Of a stretch of 64,000 bases of DNA, positions 40,868 to 53,918 are shown one piece after another (positions within the stretch are counted from its first letter, which is position 1; each line of letters begins with the position of its first letter). The stretch comes from Streptomyces sp. TN58 (GTDB lineage: Bacteria; Actinomycetota; Actinomycetes; Streptomycetales; Streptomycetaceae): NCBI RefSeq assembly GCF_001941845.1, contig NZ_CP018870.1:1426001-1490000 (forward strand). The letters are read 5' to 3'. The position numbers were made by a program, and so were the translations under genes. Below the pieces are notes generated by a model. That model did no database searches. It saw only the letters and a list, made by a program, of their open reading frames with translations, and was not told the origin of the DNA.

Positions 40868-41377
40868 ATGAAGCCACTGCTGCTGATCGACGTCGACGGA
40901 CCGCTGAACCCCTACGCCGCCCAGGCGCAGCGCCGCCCCGAGGGGTACTCCACCCACCGGATGCGGCCCACCGGCTGGACGCGGAAGGAGAGCGCGAAGC
41001 CGCTGCGCGTCTGGCTGAACCACGGGCACGGCGCGGAGCTGCTCGCGCTCGCGGACGCGTACGAGCTGGTCTGGGCGACGACCTGGAAGGACGAGGCCAA
41101 CGACTGGATAGGCCCACACCTGGGCCTGCCCCGGCTCCCCTACATCGACTGGCCGGCGATGCACGGCCGGGCGCCGCGCGGCACCTTCTGGAAGACGCAG
41201 TACATCCTGGAGTACGCGGGCGAGCGGCCCTTCGCCTGGGTCGACGACGACATCACCGCGATGGACCGCGAGTACGTCGACCAGCTCCATCCGGCGCCCG
41301 CGCTGCTGCTGCGCGTCGACGAGCGGATCGGCCTGGTCCGCCGCGACTTCGACGCCCTGGCCGACTGGGCGGCGTGA
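40868..41377 (+). CDS. Stand-alone HAD protein (Swiss-army-knife RNA repair type)
   Basis: A 169-residue HAD-fold protein similar to HAD domains of so-called Swiss army knife RNA repair proteins. Motif I is LLLIDVDGPLNP (residues 4-15, Asp8/Asp10), then ELVWATTWKDEAN (motif II-like, about 66-78) and FAWVDDDI (motif IV acids, about 122-129). Motif III Lys is probably in FWKTQYI. These suggest a phosphatase, perhaps on nucleic-acid ends, but here no ligase or kinase domain is attached. ATG start at 40868; divergent from the TetR gene. Substrate unknown. Confidence 0.8.
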   Translation: MKPLLLIDVDGPLNPYAAQAQRRPEGYSTHRMRPTGWTRKESAKPLRVWLNHGHGAELLALADAYELVWATTWKDEANDWIGPHLGLPRLPYIDWPAMHGRAPRGTFWKTQYILEYAGERPFAWVDDDITAMDREYVDQLHPAPALLLRVDERIGLVRRDFDALADWAA

Positions 41378-41490
41378 CCGCGGGCGGGGAGCGGCCGCCG
41401 CGGGGCGGAGGTTTTGATCATGGTCCGGCCGGGACTTAGCATGCACATGCCCCCCGCATGCCTCCCATACCGTACCGACGAAAGCCGCCC

Positions 41491-42666
41491 ATGCGCCTTC
41501 AGCGGATCATCGCCGCGACCGCCACCCTCGGATGCCTCGCCACTCTCGCCGCGTGCAAGGAGGGCGGGCAGTCGGCCGCCCCGGCCTCATCCGCGTCCAC
41601 GTCTGCCGCCGCGGCCGCCGATGAGGGCCCGCTCGCCGAGGCGCAGCGGTACCTGCGGCAGTTCGCCAACTGCGACGACCTGAGCGACAAGCCCGACGAC
41701 CCCAGAATGCCCGCGGGCGACTTCCCCAAGGCCGGGCAGTGGTCGGTCAAGGAGGTGGGCGTCTGCAGCGACAAGGTCCGGCAGGGCGAGATCGTCATCG
41801 CCGTCCCCGGGGACATGAAGCAGTTCCAGGAGCGGTACAAGGGCTACGTCCTGGACAGGGTCCGCGGCGGTGACGGCGCGTACGGGCTGGAGAGCCGGGT
41901 CCTGGTCGGCAAGGGCTTCGTCGCGTTCCCGACCGCCACCAAGACGGCAGTCGCGCTGGTCCGCTCCGACCTGCGGGTCCTGACGTGCAACCCGACCGGT
42001 CTGGTCCCCGAGGGCTACAAGCGGGAGAAGCCGCTGGTGGAGCACTGCATCCTCAGCGACTTCGTGAACTCCGAGGACGGGTCGGGCAGTCCGAACCTCC
42101 AGACGCCCCAGGACCCGGGCAAGGGCGAGAAGGCGGGCCAGCCGACGACGGGCAGCCTGGGACTCCCGCGCGCCGGCAGCATGGCAGAGCTGCGCACGCT
42201 CGTGGGCAGCAGCCTCGACTGCGAGAAGCACTTCTCGACCGACCCCGACACCGTCGCGATCGAGTCGATCGACTACGCACCGGTCGTGGAGGGCAGCGGC
42301 CTGGGCTGGGGCGTGACCGGCCGCGCCCTGTGCGGGCAGCCCGCGGCGGGGCAGCGCGCCCGTGACCTGAGCTGGCTGGACACCGTCGGGGACATGAAGC
42401 TGCTCCAGACCAAGGCGAAGGCCGCGCAGCTGGCGGACTACAAGGACGACGGCAAGCTGAGGCAGACCGCGAGCCGGCTGCTCGTCGGGGAGAACATCGC
42501 CGTCGAGACCAACAGCCCGTCGTCCCGGCACGGCCTCTACCAGTTGCAGTTCCTGTACCTGAACTGCATCCCCGGCTTCTCCGCGCCGTCGGGGTACCGG
42601 CTGGAGAAGGCCCAGGTCGAGGGCTGCGTCCTGACCAACTACGAGCCGGACCACCCGCTCGGCTGA
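41491..42666 (+). CDS. Secreted lipoprotein, unknown function
   Basis: A 391-residue lipoprotein. Signal peptide 1-21 with lipobox LAAC (Cys22), then a Ser/Ala linker. The mature part seems to contain two similar halves, each with a Cys-rich SCP/septum-formation-like fold: CDDLS..., GVCSDKVRQGEIVIAV, and later DCEKHF, SWLDTVGDMKLLQ, LNCIPGFSAPSGYRLEKAQVEGC. Repeated HC/GC pairs (EHCILSDF, EGCVLTNY) suggest disulphides. No enzyme motif. ATG 41491. Ends before a strong terminator shared with argH. Confidence 0.75.
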   Translation: MRLQRIIAATATLGCLATLAACKEGGQSAAPASSASTSAAAAADEGPLAEAQRYLRQFANCDDLSDKPDDPRMPAGDFPKAGQWSVKEVGVCSDKVRQGEIVIAVPGDMKQFQERYKGYVLDRVRGGDGAYGLESRVLVGKGFVAFPTATKTAVALVRSDLRVLTCNPTGLVPEGYKREKPLVEHCILSDFVNSEDGSGSPNLQTPQDPGKGEKAGQPTTGSLGLPRAGSMAELRTLVGSSLDCEKHFSTDPDTVAIESIDYAPVVEGSGLGWGVTGRALCGQPAAGQRARDLSWLDTVGDMKLLQTKAKAAQLADYKDDGKLRQTASRLLVGENIAVETNSPSSRHGLYQLQFLYLNCIPGFSAPSGYRLEKAQVEGCVLTNYEPDHPLG

Positions 42667-42720
42667 GCCGGCCGGGGCCGGAGGCGGCCTCGGAAGCGAT
42701 GCCGTCGGACGCGGACGCGC

Positions 42721-42761
42721 CGGAGGGGCGGCCGGGGCGCTGTGCTCCGGCCGCCCCTCCG
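42721..42761. terminator. Bidirectional terminator, lipoprotein / argH
   Basis: CGGAGGGGCGGCCGG (42721-42735) pairs exactly with CCGGCCGCCCCTCCG (42747-42761) across an 11-nt loop, between two convergent genes. Confidence 0.8.
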
Positions 42762-42853
42762 GGCATTCCGCCGCGTGCGGACGTACAGGCCCCCTGTCCC
42801 GTCCGGGTCCGGCGGGCGTGCGGGCCGCAGGGCGGCGGTGGCAGTGGGGACGG

Positions 42854-44296
<1,443 letters not shown>

Positions 44297-44321
44297 TCAA
44301 GACTGCATGTATGGATGTGCA

Positions 44322-44357
44322 ACGGCCTCCCCGCCGCGGAGGTAACGGGGAGGCCGT
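44322..44357 (-). promoter_or_regulatory. Leader hairpin of argH
   Basis: ACGGCCTCCCCG (44322-44333) and CGGGGAGGCCGT (44346-44357) pair perfectly, loop 12 nt. It is transcribed in the argH leader about 38 nt before the start codon, so it is either an attenuator-type hairpin or an mRNA stability element. Confidence 0.5.
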
Positions 44358-44466
44358 CTTCGTGCGGTCGGCCCGGGTGGGATCAGGCCGGTTCGCGCTT
44401 GGCACCGCGCGGGCGCAGGGCGAGGGCGCCGATGCGGCCCCGCGCCGCGGAAGCACCCAACGACAG

Positions 44467-44478
44467 GCATAACTATGC
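44467..44478. promoter_or_regulatory. ArgR-box-like palindrome at the argH promoter
   Basis: GCATA-N2-TATGC, a 5-bp-arm palindrome overlapping the -10 hexamer. The argC promoter carries a related TATAGTCATGC at the same place. Both fit repression by ArgR, encoded 2 kb away. Confidence 0.5.
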
Positions 44479-44500
44479 ACTGTCCCGTATGTTTCGTCAA
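44472..44500 (-). promoter_or_regulatory. argH promoter
   Basis: On the minus strand TTGACG (44500-44495), 17 nt, then CATAGT (44477-44472). A transcript start near 44465 gives a leader of about 180 nt that includes the perfect hairpin at 44322-44357. Confidence 0.6.
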
Positions 44501-44651
44501 TCAAGTCAGGTGCCACCTGCCTGATCCGCCTTGCGACCGCCCTCTCGGATGGCGGCCCGTACGCCGTCATCCGACGGCGCGCGACCTTGGTGACGGATCC
44601 CGACGGCCTGCCTGCGATGCCCACGCCCCTTCCGCACGTACCGTCTGACGT

Positions 44652-45353
44652 GTGCTGCGTACCGCTCTCGTCACCGGCTCGCTTGTCGTCACCGTGCTGC
44701 TCCCGCAGGGGGCCGCGCCCGCCACCGGGCCGCTGCCCGCCCGTCTCGCCGACACCGGCGGCGGCAGTCAGCTGATCACCGCCGTCGCGCCGTCGCCCGG
44801 ATCCACGACCGGCCGCCTGACCTGGTGGGACCGGCGGGCCGGACGCTGGTACGAGGCCGGGAGCGCGCCCGCCCGCTTCGGGGCCAACGGCCTCACCGAG
44901 GGCACGACCCGTACGCAGGGCACCAGCACCACTCCGACCGGCCTGTACGAGCTGCCGTACGCCTTCGGGATCCGGCGGGCGCCGGCCGGGACGGCGTACG
45001 GCTACCGGCGGGTGACCGCGGACTCCTGGTGGTGCCAGGACAACGCCTCGGCCGCGTACAACCGCTGGGTGGAGCCGCTGCCCGCGGACTGCGCGCCGGG
45101 AGAGGCCGAGCACCTGGTCACCTACGAGAAGCAGTACGCGCACGCGCTGCTGATCGCCTTCAACTACGACCGTCCGGTGCGCGGCCGGGGGGCCGGGATC
45201 TTCCTGCACGTCAACGGCAAGGGGGCGACGGCCGGTTGCGTGTCGGTGCCCGAGCGGAACATGCGGGAGATCCTGCGCTGGGCGGACCCCGTCCGACGAC
45301 CGCACATCGCGATCGGCACCCAGGACGGGCCGCTCGCCGTGACCCGCTATTAA
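44652..45353 (+). CDS. Secreted L,D-transpeptidase-like protein (YkuD)
   Basis: A 233-residue exported protein. The signal peptide (about 1-24) is followed by a YkuD-type domain with the catalytic signature HVNGKGATAGCVSVPE (about 193-208: HxxG...GCV, Cys nucleophile). Members cross-link peptidoglycan by 3-3 bonds or attach proteins. The domain is preceded by TTPTGLYELPYAFG (about 96-109), as in short Streptomyces homologues. GTG start at 44652. It overlaps the convergent gene by four bases (45350-45353). Confidence 0.85.
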   Translation: MLRTALVTGSLVVTVLLPQGAAPATGPLPARLADTGGGSQLITAVAPSPGSTTGRLTWWDRRAGRWYEAGSAPARFGANGLTEGTTRTQGTSTTPTGLYELPYAFGIRRAPAGTAYGYRRVTADSWWCQDNASAAYNRWVEPLPADCAPGEAEHLVTYEKQYAHALLIAFNYDRPVRGRGAGIFLHVNGKGATAGCVSVPERNMREILRWADPVRRPHIAIGTQDGPLAVTRY

Positions 45354-46228
45354 GGCCCGTCCTCGTCCTCTTCGGCGGCCCGGTACGCGTAGGCGTCCTC
45401 CCACCAGACCTTGTCGTCCAGCCACTCGTCGGCCTCGTCCTCGTTCTCGGGGACGACCGTGTCGGCGCCGCGCCATCTGTACCGCTCGCCGAGGCTGCGC
45501 AGCACGAGCGTGCGCCGCTCCTCGTCCAGCGCGCCGAAGGCCGGGTGCGGCACGGCGCGGGCCAGGTCGCCCAGCGGGTCGCCGCAATCCGTCCGTTCCC
45601 GGACCTCCCGGCCGGCCCGTTCGGCGAACGCCAGGGCCACCAGGCCGCAGGCGGCCACCACGGCGCAGGCCCACTGCCAGGGGCCCTGCGGCCACTCGAA
45701 CACCAGCAGGACGCCCACCACACTCCAGGACATCATCACGAAGACGATGCCCAGGCAGGCGCAGCAGTCCAGCAGTTGGTTGCTCTTGTCGTGCGGCAGC
45801 CGGGGCAGCTCGGGCAGCAGAGTGTCCTGTTCGGCCCGGTACACGCCGCTCCGCCGCCGGTGTTCCTCGTCGTTCCAGTCGATCCAGCCGAGGGACACGG
45901 GCTCGGGATCGTGTCGGCGCACGGCCTCCAGCAGGGCGGTGGGCAGCGGGTGGGCGGGGGTCCGGGCGTGGTCGCGGCCCTGCTCCGTGAGGAACACGGC
46001 GCCCTCGGCGTCGATCCTGAGGTGCCCGGCGAGGACGAGTTCGGCGGCTGCCGCCTCGATCGCCTCGTTCCGCAACAGGGCGGCGTGGTAGGGCTCCAGG
46101 TCGATCGTGGCGACGAGCCGGAGGACCTCGCGACGGATCCGGGTCCGGCGCCGCCACCGCAGGCCGATGGGCACGTACACGGCGACGGCCATGGCGGACG
46201 CCCACAGGGCGAGGACGAGTCGGAGCAC
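45350..46228 (-). CDS. Membrane protein, TIGR04222-like
   Basis: A 292-residue protein. One N-terminal span (about 3-22), then a soluble winged-helix-like segment (AAAAELVLAGHLRIDAEGAVFLTEQGR, about 58-84), two more spans (about 152-170 and 180-198), and a C-terminal acidic tail (WLDDKVWWEDAYAYRAAEEDEDG). The helical segment resembles the TIGR04222 layout. No catalytic residue identified. ATG start at 46228. Confidence 0.6.
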   Translation of the reverse strand: MLRLVLALWASAMAVAVYVPIGLRWRRRTRIRREVLRLVATIDLEPYHAALLRNEAIEAAAAELVLAGHLRIDAEGAVFLTEQGRDHARTPAHPLPTALLEAVRRHDPEPVSLGWIDWNDEEHRRRSGVYRAEQDTLLPELPRLPHDKSNQLLDCCACLGIVFVMMSWSVVGVLLVFEWPQGPWQWACAVVAACGLVALAFAERAGREVRERTDCGDPLGDLARAVPHPAFGALDEERRTLVLRSLGERYRWRGADTVVPENEDEADEWLDDKVWWEDAYAYRAAEEDEDGP

Positions 46229-46261
46229 CGCCCGAGGCTACGTCGGCGAACAGCGGTGGGG

Positions 46262-46287
46262 CACCGGGGTTTCCCGGCGCCCCGGTG
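46262..46287 (-). terminator. Terminator of the arg operon
   Basis: CACCGGGG (46262-46269) pairs with CCCCGGTG (46280-46287), loop 10 nt, about 80 nt past the argR stop. Confidence 0.6.
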
Positions 46288-46366
46288 TCAGGGCGCGGCA
46301 CGCCGCCCCCACCACGCCCCGCCAGCCCACGCGCTCCGCTCAGCCCGCGCGCCTGCTCCGCCCCGC

Positions 46367-46903
46367 TCAGCCCTCCTTCTGCGCCAGCCTCAGGAGGTGG
46401 TCGGCGAGGGCCTGGCCGCCCGCCGGGTCGCGGCTGATCAGCATCAGGGTGTCGTCGCCGGCGATGGTGCCCAGGATCTCCCGGAGCTCGGCCTGGTCGA
46501 TGGCGGAGGCGAGGAACTGCGCGGCGCCCGGCGGGGTGCGCAGGACCACGAGGTTCGCGGAGGCCTCCGCCGAGATGAGCAGTTCACCGGAGAGGCGCCG
46601 CATGCGCTCCTCCTTCGCGGACTCGCCGAGCGGGGCCTGCGGGGTGCGGAAGCCGCCCTCGCTGGGCACCGCGTAGATCAGCTCGCCGCCCGTGTTGCGG
46701 ATCTTCACCGCGCCCAGCTCGTCGAGGTCGCGGGAGAGCGTCGCCTGGGTGACGCTGAGCCCGTCGTCGGCGAGCAGCTTCGCCAGCTGGCTCTGGGAGC
46801 GGACCGGCTGCCGGTTGAGGATGTCCACGATCCGGCGGTGACGCGCCGTGCGGGTCTGCGGGACGGCCTGCCCGCCGTGCTCGTTGTCCTGCGCCTGGCT
46901 CAT
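46367..46903 (-). CDS. argR: Arginine repressor
   Basis: A 178-residue hexameric repressor that binds ARG boxes with arginine as corepressor. The N-terminal winged helix (about 18-90) shows [24 protein letters not shown] and [20 protein letters not shown]. The C-terminal oligomerisation/arginine domain (about 110-175) has [20 protein letters not shown] with the GDD arginine-binding pair. ATG 46903, seven bases after argD; last gene of the argC-J-B-D-R operon. Confidence 0.96.
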   Translation of the reverse strand: MSQAQDNEHGGQAVPQTRTARHRRIVDILNRQPVRSQSQLAKLLADDGLSVTQATLSRDLDELGAVKIRNTGGELIYAVPSEGGFRTPQAPLGESAKEERMRRLSGELLISAEASANLVVLRTPPGAAQFLASAIDQAELREILGTIAGDDTLMLISRDPAGGQALADHLLRLAQKEG

Positions 46904-46910
46904 CGTCGTC

Positions 46911-48116
46911 TCATTCTCCGGATCCGTCCCCGTGGGCTGCGTCGAGGATGCCGGGCAGCGCCCGGACGAACGCGTCCGCCTCGGCCTCGGTGAGTACGTA
47001 CGGGGGCATGAGCCGTACGACGTCGGGGGCGGGCGCGTTGACCAGGAAGCCGGCGTCCTGGGCCGCTTGGAGCACCTGGGGTGCGAGCGGCTCGGTCAGC
47101 ACGATACCCAGGAGCAGGCCGGCTCCCCTGACGTGGGATACCAGAGGGTGCCCCGCGGACTCGATCCCCGAACGCAGCCGCTCCCCGCGGGCCTTGACCC
47201 GGTCGAGCAGGTCGTCGGCGGCGATGGTGTCGATGACGGCGAGCCCGGCGGCGCAGGCGACCGGGTTCCCGCCGAAGGTGGTGCCGTGCTGGCCGGGCCG
47301 GAGCAGGTCGGCGGTGGGCCCGAAGGCGACGACGGCGCCGATCGGGAGGCCGCCGCCGAGCCCCTTGGCGAGGGTGACGATGTCGGGCTCGACGCCTTCG
47401 TGGGCCTGGTGCTCGAACCACTGGCCGCAGCGGCCGATGCCGGTCTGGACCTCGTCGAGGACGAGCAGGGTGCCGGTGGCCCGGGTGATCTCGCGGGCGG
47501 CCGTGAGATATCCGGCGGGGGGCACGACCACGCCGTTCTCGCCCTGGATCGGCTCGATGACGACGAGCGCGGTCTCCTCGGTGACGGCGGCCCGCAGGGC
47601 CTCCACGTCGCCGTACGGGACGTGGGTGACGTCGCCCGGCAGCGGCAGGAAGGGCTCCTGCTTCTTCGGCTGGCCGGTGAGCGCGAGGGCGCCCATGGTC
47701 CGGCCGTGGAAGCCGCCGCCGGTGGCGACCATGTGCGTACGTCCGGTCAGCCGGCCGATCTTGAAGGCGGCCTCGATGCTCTCGGCGCCGGAGTTGCAGA
47801 AGAAGACCTTGCCGGGGCGGCCGAAGAGCTGGAGGAGCCGCTCGCCGAGCGCGATGACCGGCTCGGAGGCGTAGAGGTTGGAGACGTGGCCGAGCGTGGA
47901 GATCTGCCCGGTCACGGCCGACACGATCGCCGGGTGGGCGTGGCCGAGCGCGTTGACGGCGATGCCGCCGACGAAGTCGGTGTACTGCTTGCCGTCGGCG
48001 TCCCAGACCTGGGCGCCCTGGCCGCGTACGAGGGCGAGGGCGGGCGTGCCGTAGTTGTCGGTCAGCGCGCCCCGCCACCGCGCGCCGTACTCCTGGTTGC
48101 CGGTGCCCTGCGTCAT
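46911..48116 (-). CDS. argD: Acetylornithine aminotransferase
   Basis: A 401-residue class III PLP transaminase that converts N-acetylglutamate semialdehyde to N-acetylornithine. It shows [17 protein letters not shown] (about 106-122), [26 protein letters not shown] and the PLP lysine in TLAKGLGGG (about 245-253). The start overlaps the argB stop by four bases (48113-48116). Confidence 0.96.
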   Translation of the reverse strand: MTQGTGNQEYGARWRGALTDNYGTPALALVRGQGAQVWDADGKQYTDFVGGIAVNALGHAHPAIVSAVTGQISTLGHVSNLYASEPVIALGERLLQLFGRPGKVFFCNSGAESIEAAFKIGRLTGRTHMVATGGGFHGRTMGALALTGQPKKQEPFLPLPGDVTHVPYGDVEALRAAVTEETALVVIEPIQGENGVVVPPAGYLTAAREITRATGTLLVLDEVQTGIGRCGQWFEHQAHEGVEPDIVTLAKGLGGGLPIGAVVAFGPTADLLRPGQHGTTFGGNPVACAAGLAVIDTIAADDLLDRVKARGERLRSGIESAGHPLVSHVRGAGLLLGIVLTEPLAPQVLQAAQDAGFLVNAPAPDVVRLMPPYVLTEAEADAFVRALPGILDAAHGDGSGE

Positions 48117-49041
48117 GCTGCTCCCCCTGGCTGCTGGTCGGGCACGACCATCGTGCCGATGCCGGAGTCGGTGAAGATCTCCAGCAGGATCGAGTGCGGA
48201 ACGCGCCCGTCGAGGACGCGGGCGGTGCCGACGCCGCCGCGTACGGCGTGCAGGCAGCCCTCCATCTTGGGCACCATGCCGCTGGACAGCTCGGGCAGCA
48301 GCTTCTCCAGCTCGCTGACGGTGAGCCGGCTGATGACCTCGTCGCTGTGCGGCCAGTCGGCGTAGAGGCCCTCGACGTCGGTGAGGACCATCAGCGTCTC
48401 GGCGCCGAGGGAGGCCGCGAGGGCCGCGGCCGCCGTGTCGGCGTTGACGTTGTAGACGTGGTGGTCGTCGGCGCTGCGGGCGATGGAGGAGATGACCGGG
48501 ATCCGGCCGTCGGCCAGCAGCGCCTCGATTGCGCCGGTGTCGACGTCGGTGATCTCGCCGACCCGGCCGATGTCGACGAGCTCGCCGTCGATCTCGGGGC
48601 TGTGTTTGGTCGCGGTGATGGTGCGGGCGTCCTCGCCGGTCATGCCGACGGCGAGCGGCCCGTGCTGGTTGAGCAGCCCGACCAGTTCGCGCTGGACCTG
48701 GCCCGCCAGGACCATCCGTACGACGTCCATGGCCTCCGGGGTCGTCACGCGCAGGCCGGCCTTGAACTCGCTGACCAGGCCCTGCTTGTCGAGCTGGGCG
48801 TTGATCTGCGGGCCGCCGCCGTGCACGACGACGGGCTTGAGGCCGGCCTGGTGCAGGAAGACGACGTCCTGGGCGAAGGCGGCCTTGAGGTCCTCGTCGA
48901 TCATGGCGTTGCCGCCGAACTTGATGACGACGACCTTGCCGTTGTGGCGCCGGAGCCAGGGCAGGGCCTCGATGAGGATCTGTGCCTTGGGCAGGGCGGT
49001 GTGCTTGCGGGCGGTGCCGGGCTGGCCGGCCTTCTCGTCGC

Positions 49042-49045
<4 letters not shown>
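48113..49045 (-). CDS. argB: Acetylglutamate kinase
   Basis: A 310-residue amino-acid kinase that phosphorylates N-acetylglutamate, usually the arginine-inhibited step. It shows [13 protein letters not shown] (about 32-44, ATP/substrate glycine loop), [11 protein letters not shown] (about 66-76), [14 protein letters not shown], and [11 protein letters not shown]. The N-terminal helix ([15 protein letters not shown]) that forms the arginine-sensitive hexamer in other species is present. The start ATG 49045 overlaps the argJ stop (ATGA). Confidence 0.96.
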
Positions 49046-51289
<2,244 letters not shown>

Positions 51290-51447
51290 CGCACGGCTCG
51301 GGTACGGCGGCCGTTCGCGGGTGGCGCTCCGCCGATCTGATGGTGACGGGCAGCGTCATGGGTTTCCTCATCACTCCACAGCGTGGCCGATGAGTTTCTG
51401 GCTCCCGACCGGTCCAAGCTCGTGACACCCCAGGAAAGGACACCGCT

Positions 51448-52053
51448 ATGTCGGAGCTTCTCGTCGACTTCATCACCTCCCTCGACGGCTACGCCTCGGG
51501 AGAGGGATGGCCCGGATTCTGGGGCCTCGAAGGCCCGGAGTACCTCGCATGGCTCGGCGAGCAGCCGAAGGCCACCTACCTGATGGGAGCGAACACCTAC
51601 CGCCTGATGTCGGGCTTTGCCGCGGGCGAGGTCCCCAAGGGCCAAGACGAGTTCAGGCCCGAAGAAGAAGCGTCCGTCGACGAGCTCACGCAAGCGTCCA
51701 AGATGGTGTTCTCCTCATCGCTCAAGGAGCCACTGGCGTGGGCCAACTCCACGCTCGTCCGCGACGACGCCGTCGAGGCGGTCCGCGCCATGAAGTCGAG
51801 TGGCTCGGGGCTCCTCAGCACGATCGGCAGCCTCAGCCTGTGCCGGTCCCTGCTACGAGCCGGTCTCGTCGACCGCTTCCGGGTCGTGATGTTCCCGGTG
51901 ATCACCGGGGCGACGGGCGAGGAACGCATCTACGACGGCTATCCGGACGTTGCCCTCGAAATGATCGAGCACCGCACCTTCGACGGCCGCATCCAACTGG
52001 TCGAGTACAAGCCCCGTGTGCTTGAGCACCCGCCGCTCGGCGTCCCTGCGTGA
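51448..52053 (+). CDS. Dihydrofolate-reductase-like (RibD C-terminal) protein
   Basis: A 201-residue protein of the DHFR/RibD-C fold. MSELLVDFITSLDGYASG at the N-terminus and TYLMGANTYRLM (about 43-54) are typical, as is LLSTIGSLSLCRSLLRAGLVDRFRVVMFPVITG (about 122-154). Such stand-alone proteins are likely NADPH reductases of unknown substrate. ATG 51448 follows AAAGGA. First gene of the accessory stretch; divergent from argC. Confidence 0.85.
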   Translation: MSELLVDFITSLDGYASGEGWPGFWGLEGPEYLAWLGEQPKATYLMGANTYRLMSGFAAGEVPKGQDEFRPEEEASVDELTQASKMVFSSSLKEPLAWANSTLVRDDAVEAVRAMKSSGSGLLSTIGSLSLCRSLLRAGLVDRFRVVMFPVITGATGEERIYDGYPDVALEMIEHRTFDGRIQLVEYKPRVLEHPPLGVPA

Positions 52054-52374
52054 CTCGCCCCGTCCGCCGGTCCGGACGGCCGCCAGGCCGGCGCCGACGG
52101 GTGCGGAGCAAGCCCTCATAGGGGCCGGCCAACGTCAGCACGCCCGGTGCACCTGGCCCGGAGCCGTCACAGGAGGCCCCCTGTAGGCCCTCCCAGGCCG
52201 CAGTCTCCGCAAAGGTCCACTTCCGGATACGGACGCGCCGCTGGCCGCTTCCCTGGGCAGAGGCTCGCGAGCCGCGCGCTCTCCATGGCCGATGGGGCCG
52301 ATTGCAGCGCTCAGTCACAACGTTGCTGCTCCCCATCGTGGTGTGCGCCCTCCAGAGTTGCGACGATTGCGCCC
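52054..52374. other. Intergenic region, nothing recognised
   Basis: 321 nt between the DHFR-like gene and the broken WD40-like gene. No hairpin terminator, tRNA or conserved open frame was seen. It should carry the next promoter. Confidence 0.4.
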
Positions 52375-53918
52375 ATGACCCACCCGTTCTCCGTCGACCG
52401 GATGCTCGGCACCCGGCCCTTTGCCGAGATCGGCCACCCCGCCCTTGCCGTGGCCGATGGCCGACGAGGTCTGCTTGCCGTGACGGGTACACACGGCTTC
52501 TCCCATCACCCGGCGGTCGGCGTCTACGACAGCGCCACCCTCTCCTGCCGCGCACTGGTCCGCTCCCGTGACGTGGTGCAGGCAATGGCCTTCCACCCCA
52601 CGCTGCCGCTGCTCGCCGTCGGGACCGGTTCGTACGACGGCGGGTACTTCTTCACCGGTGACCTGCTCCTGCTCGACCTGGAGACGGGGACGTCCATCTC
52701 CGCCTTCGAGGATGGGCAGGGGCGCCAGGTCCTGGAGCTGGAGTGGCTCGACGAACAGCGGCTTCGCCTGCTCATGGCCCCGCCTGACGACTGGCAGGAC
52801 GAGGAAGCGCATACCCCCCGGGCACACCGCAGTGGTCGTCCGGCGCGACTGGGCCTCGGTGCCGGCAAGGTCCATCCGCCCCGACGAACTGGTCGGCCCC
52901 CCGGGTACCCGCACCCCGTCCCGACGGCAGGGCGGCCGCGTACCGGCTGGTGAGTGAGCTGGGCCCGGACTGGGAGCCGCGCCTCACCGTGCATGCGGTC
53001 GAAGAGCTCTCGGACGGCCGGATCCTCGCCGCACTCGACGGAGTGCAGTTGGAGTGCTGGCTCCCGTCGGGAACGCGGGCATGGACCGTCCCGGACGAGG
53101 AAGGAGGCCGCGAGATCGCCGTGGCCCGGGACGAGAAATCGGCCTGGGTCTCACTCGCGCGCCCCGAGAGACACAACCGGCGCACACAGTCCGTGGTCCG
53201 GCTGTCCCTGGCGGACGGAGCGGAAGAGGACCGGGTCGCACCGACCGGCTGCGTATCGCTGTCGAGTGCCGCGGACGGCGCGCCGGTCCTCTCCCCCTCC
53301 GGGTACCGAATACGAGGAGTGCCCGTTGCCGCCAGGCACCCCCTTCACATCCGGCACGCGAGCCGCGCCTGGTTCCTGTCCTACGTACGGCAGGAAGGCA
53401 CTCGGCGTTCACATCCCGGAACTCCGTGGATGGCCACGGCCGAGCTGAAGCCCGGACGGGGGTCCGACCGACCGGCCGAGCCGACGCGAACGGACGTGCT
53501 GCGCCAGTTCCCCTACTCCTGGGTCGCCGACGAAGAGCATCTCGGCGGGCCAGGTGTGGAGAGTGCGGACGGGAGCCTGATCCACGCCGGCACCGTCTTC
53601 AGGCAGAGTCGCCGGCCCGGTGACTCGTTCGTCGTACGCCGTGAAGCGTCCGACGGCTCCGGTGGAACACCGCGATGGGCCTTCCGCACCGACTGCCACG
53701 CCACCGCGCTGGACGCCGACACGACCACCGCCTTCGTCGCCTACGACGACGGCGAGATCGTCGCCCTCGACCTCGACGACGGCACCGTGCTCTGGCGCCA
53801 CCGTCTCACCATCGGAAACGTGACCGCCATCCCCACCGCGCTCACCGTCTCCCGGCAGGGGCGTCTCGTCATCGGGACCCGCGATGGCCGAATCCTCCTG
53901 TGCTCCGTCACCACGTAG
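52375..53918 (+). pseudogene. WD40/PQQ-like beta-propeller gene with two frameshifts
   Basis: Three consecutive frames together encode one plausible beta-propeller protein of about 513 residues. Frame one (from ATG 52375) runs to EEAHT, frame two carries HTAVVVRRDWASVPARSIRP, and frame three runs from RPDGRAAAYRLVSELG to the end at 53918. Each frame switch falls in a run of six C (52814-52819 and 52897-52902), and dropping one C in each restores one frame. The propeller part shows blade-like DGRILAAL, DGEIVALDLDDGTVLW and DGRILLCS. It is either a recent pseudogene or two base-call errors. Function otherwise unknown. Confidence 0.75.

Noticed and set aside
44297..44448. Arginine-rich leader peptide controlling argH
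   Set aside because: The only ATG falls at or upstream of the predicted transcription start, and the frame has no ribosome site. Kept only as a comment in the argH finding.
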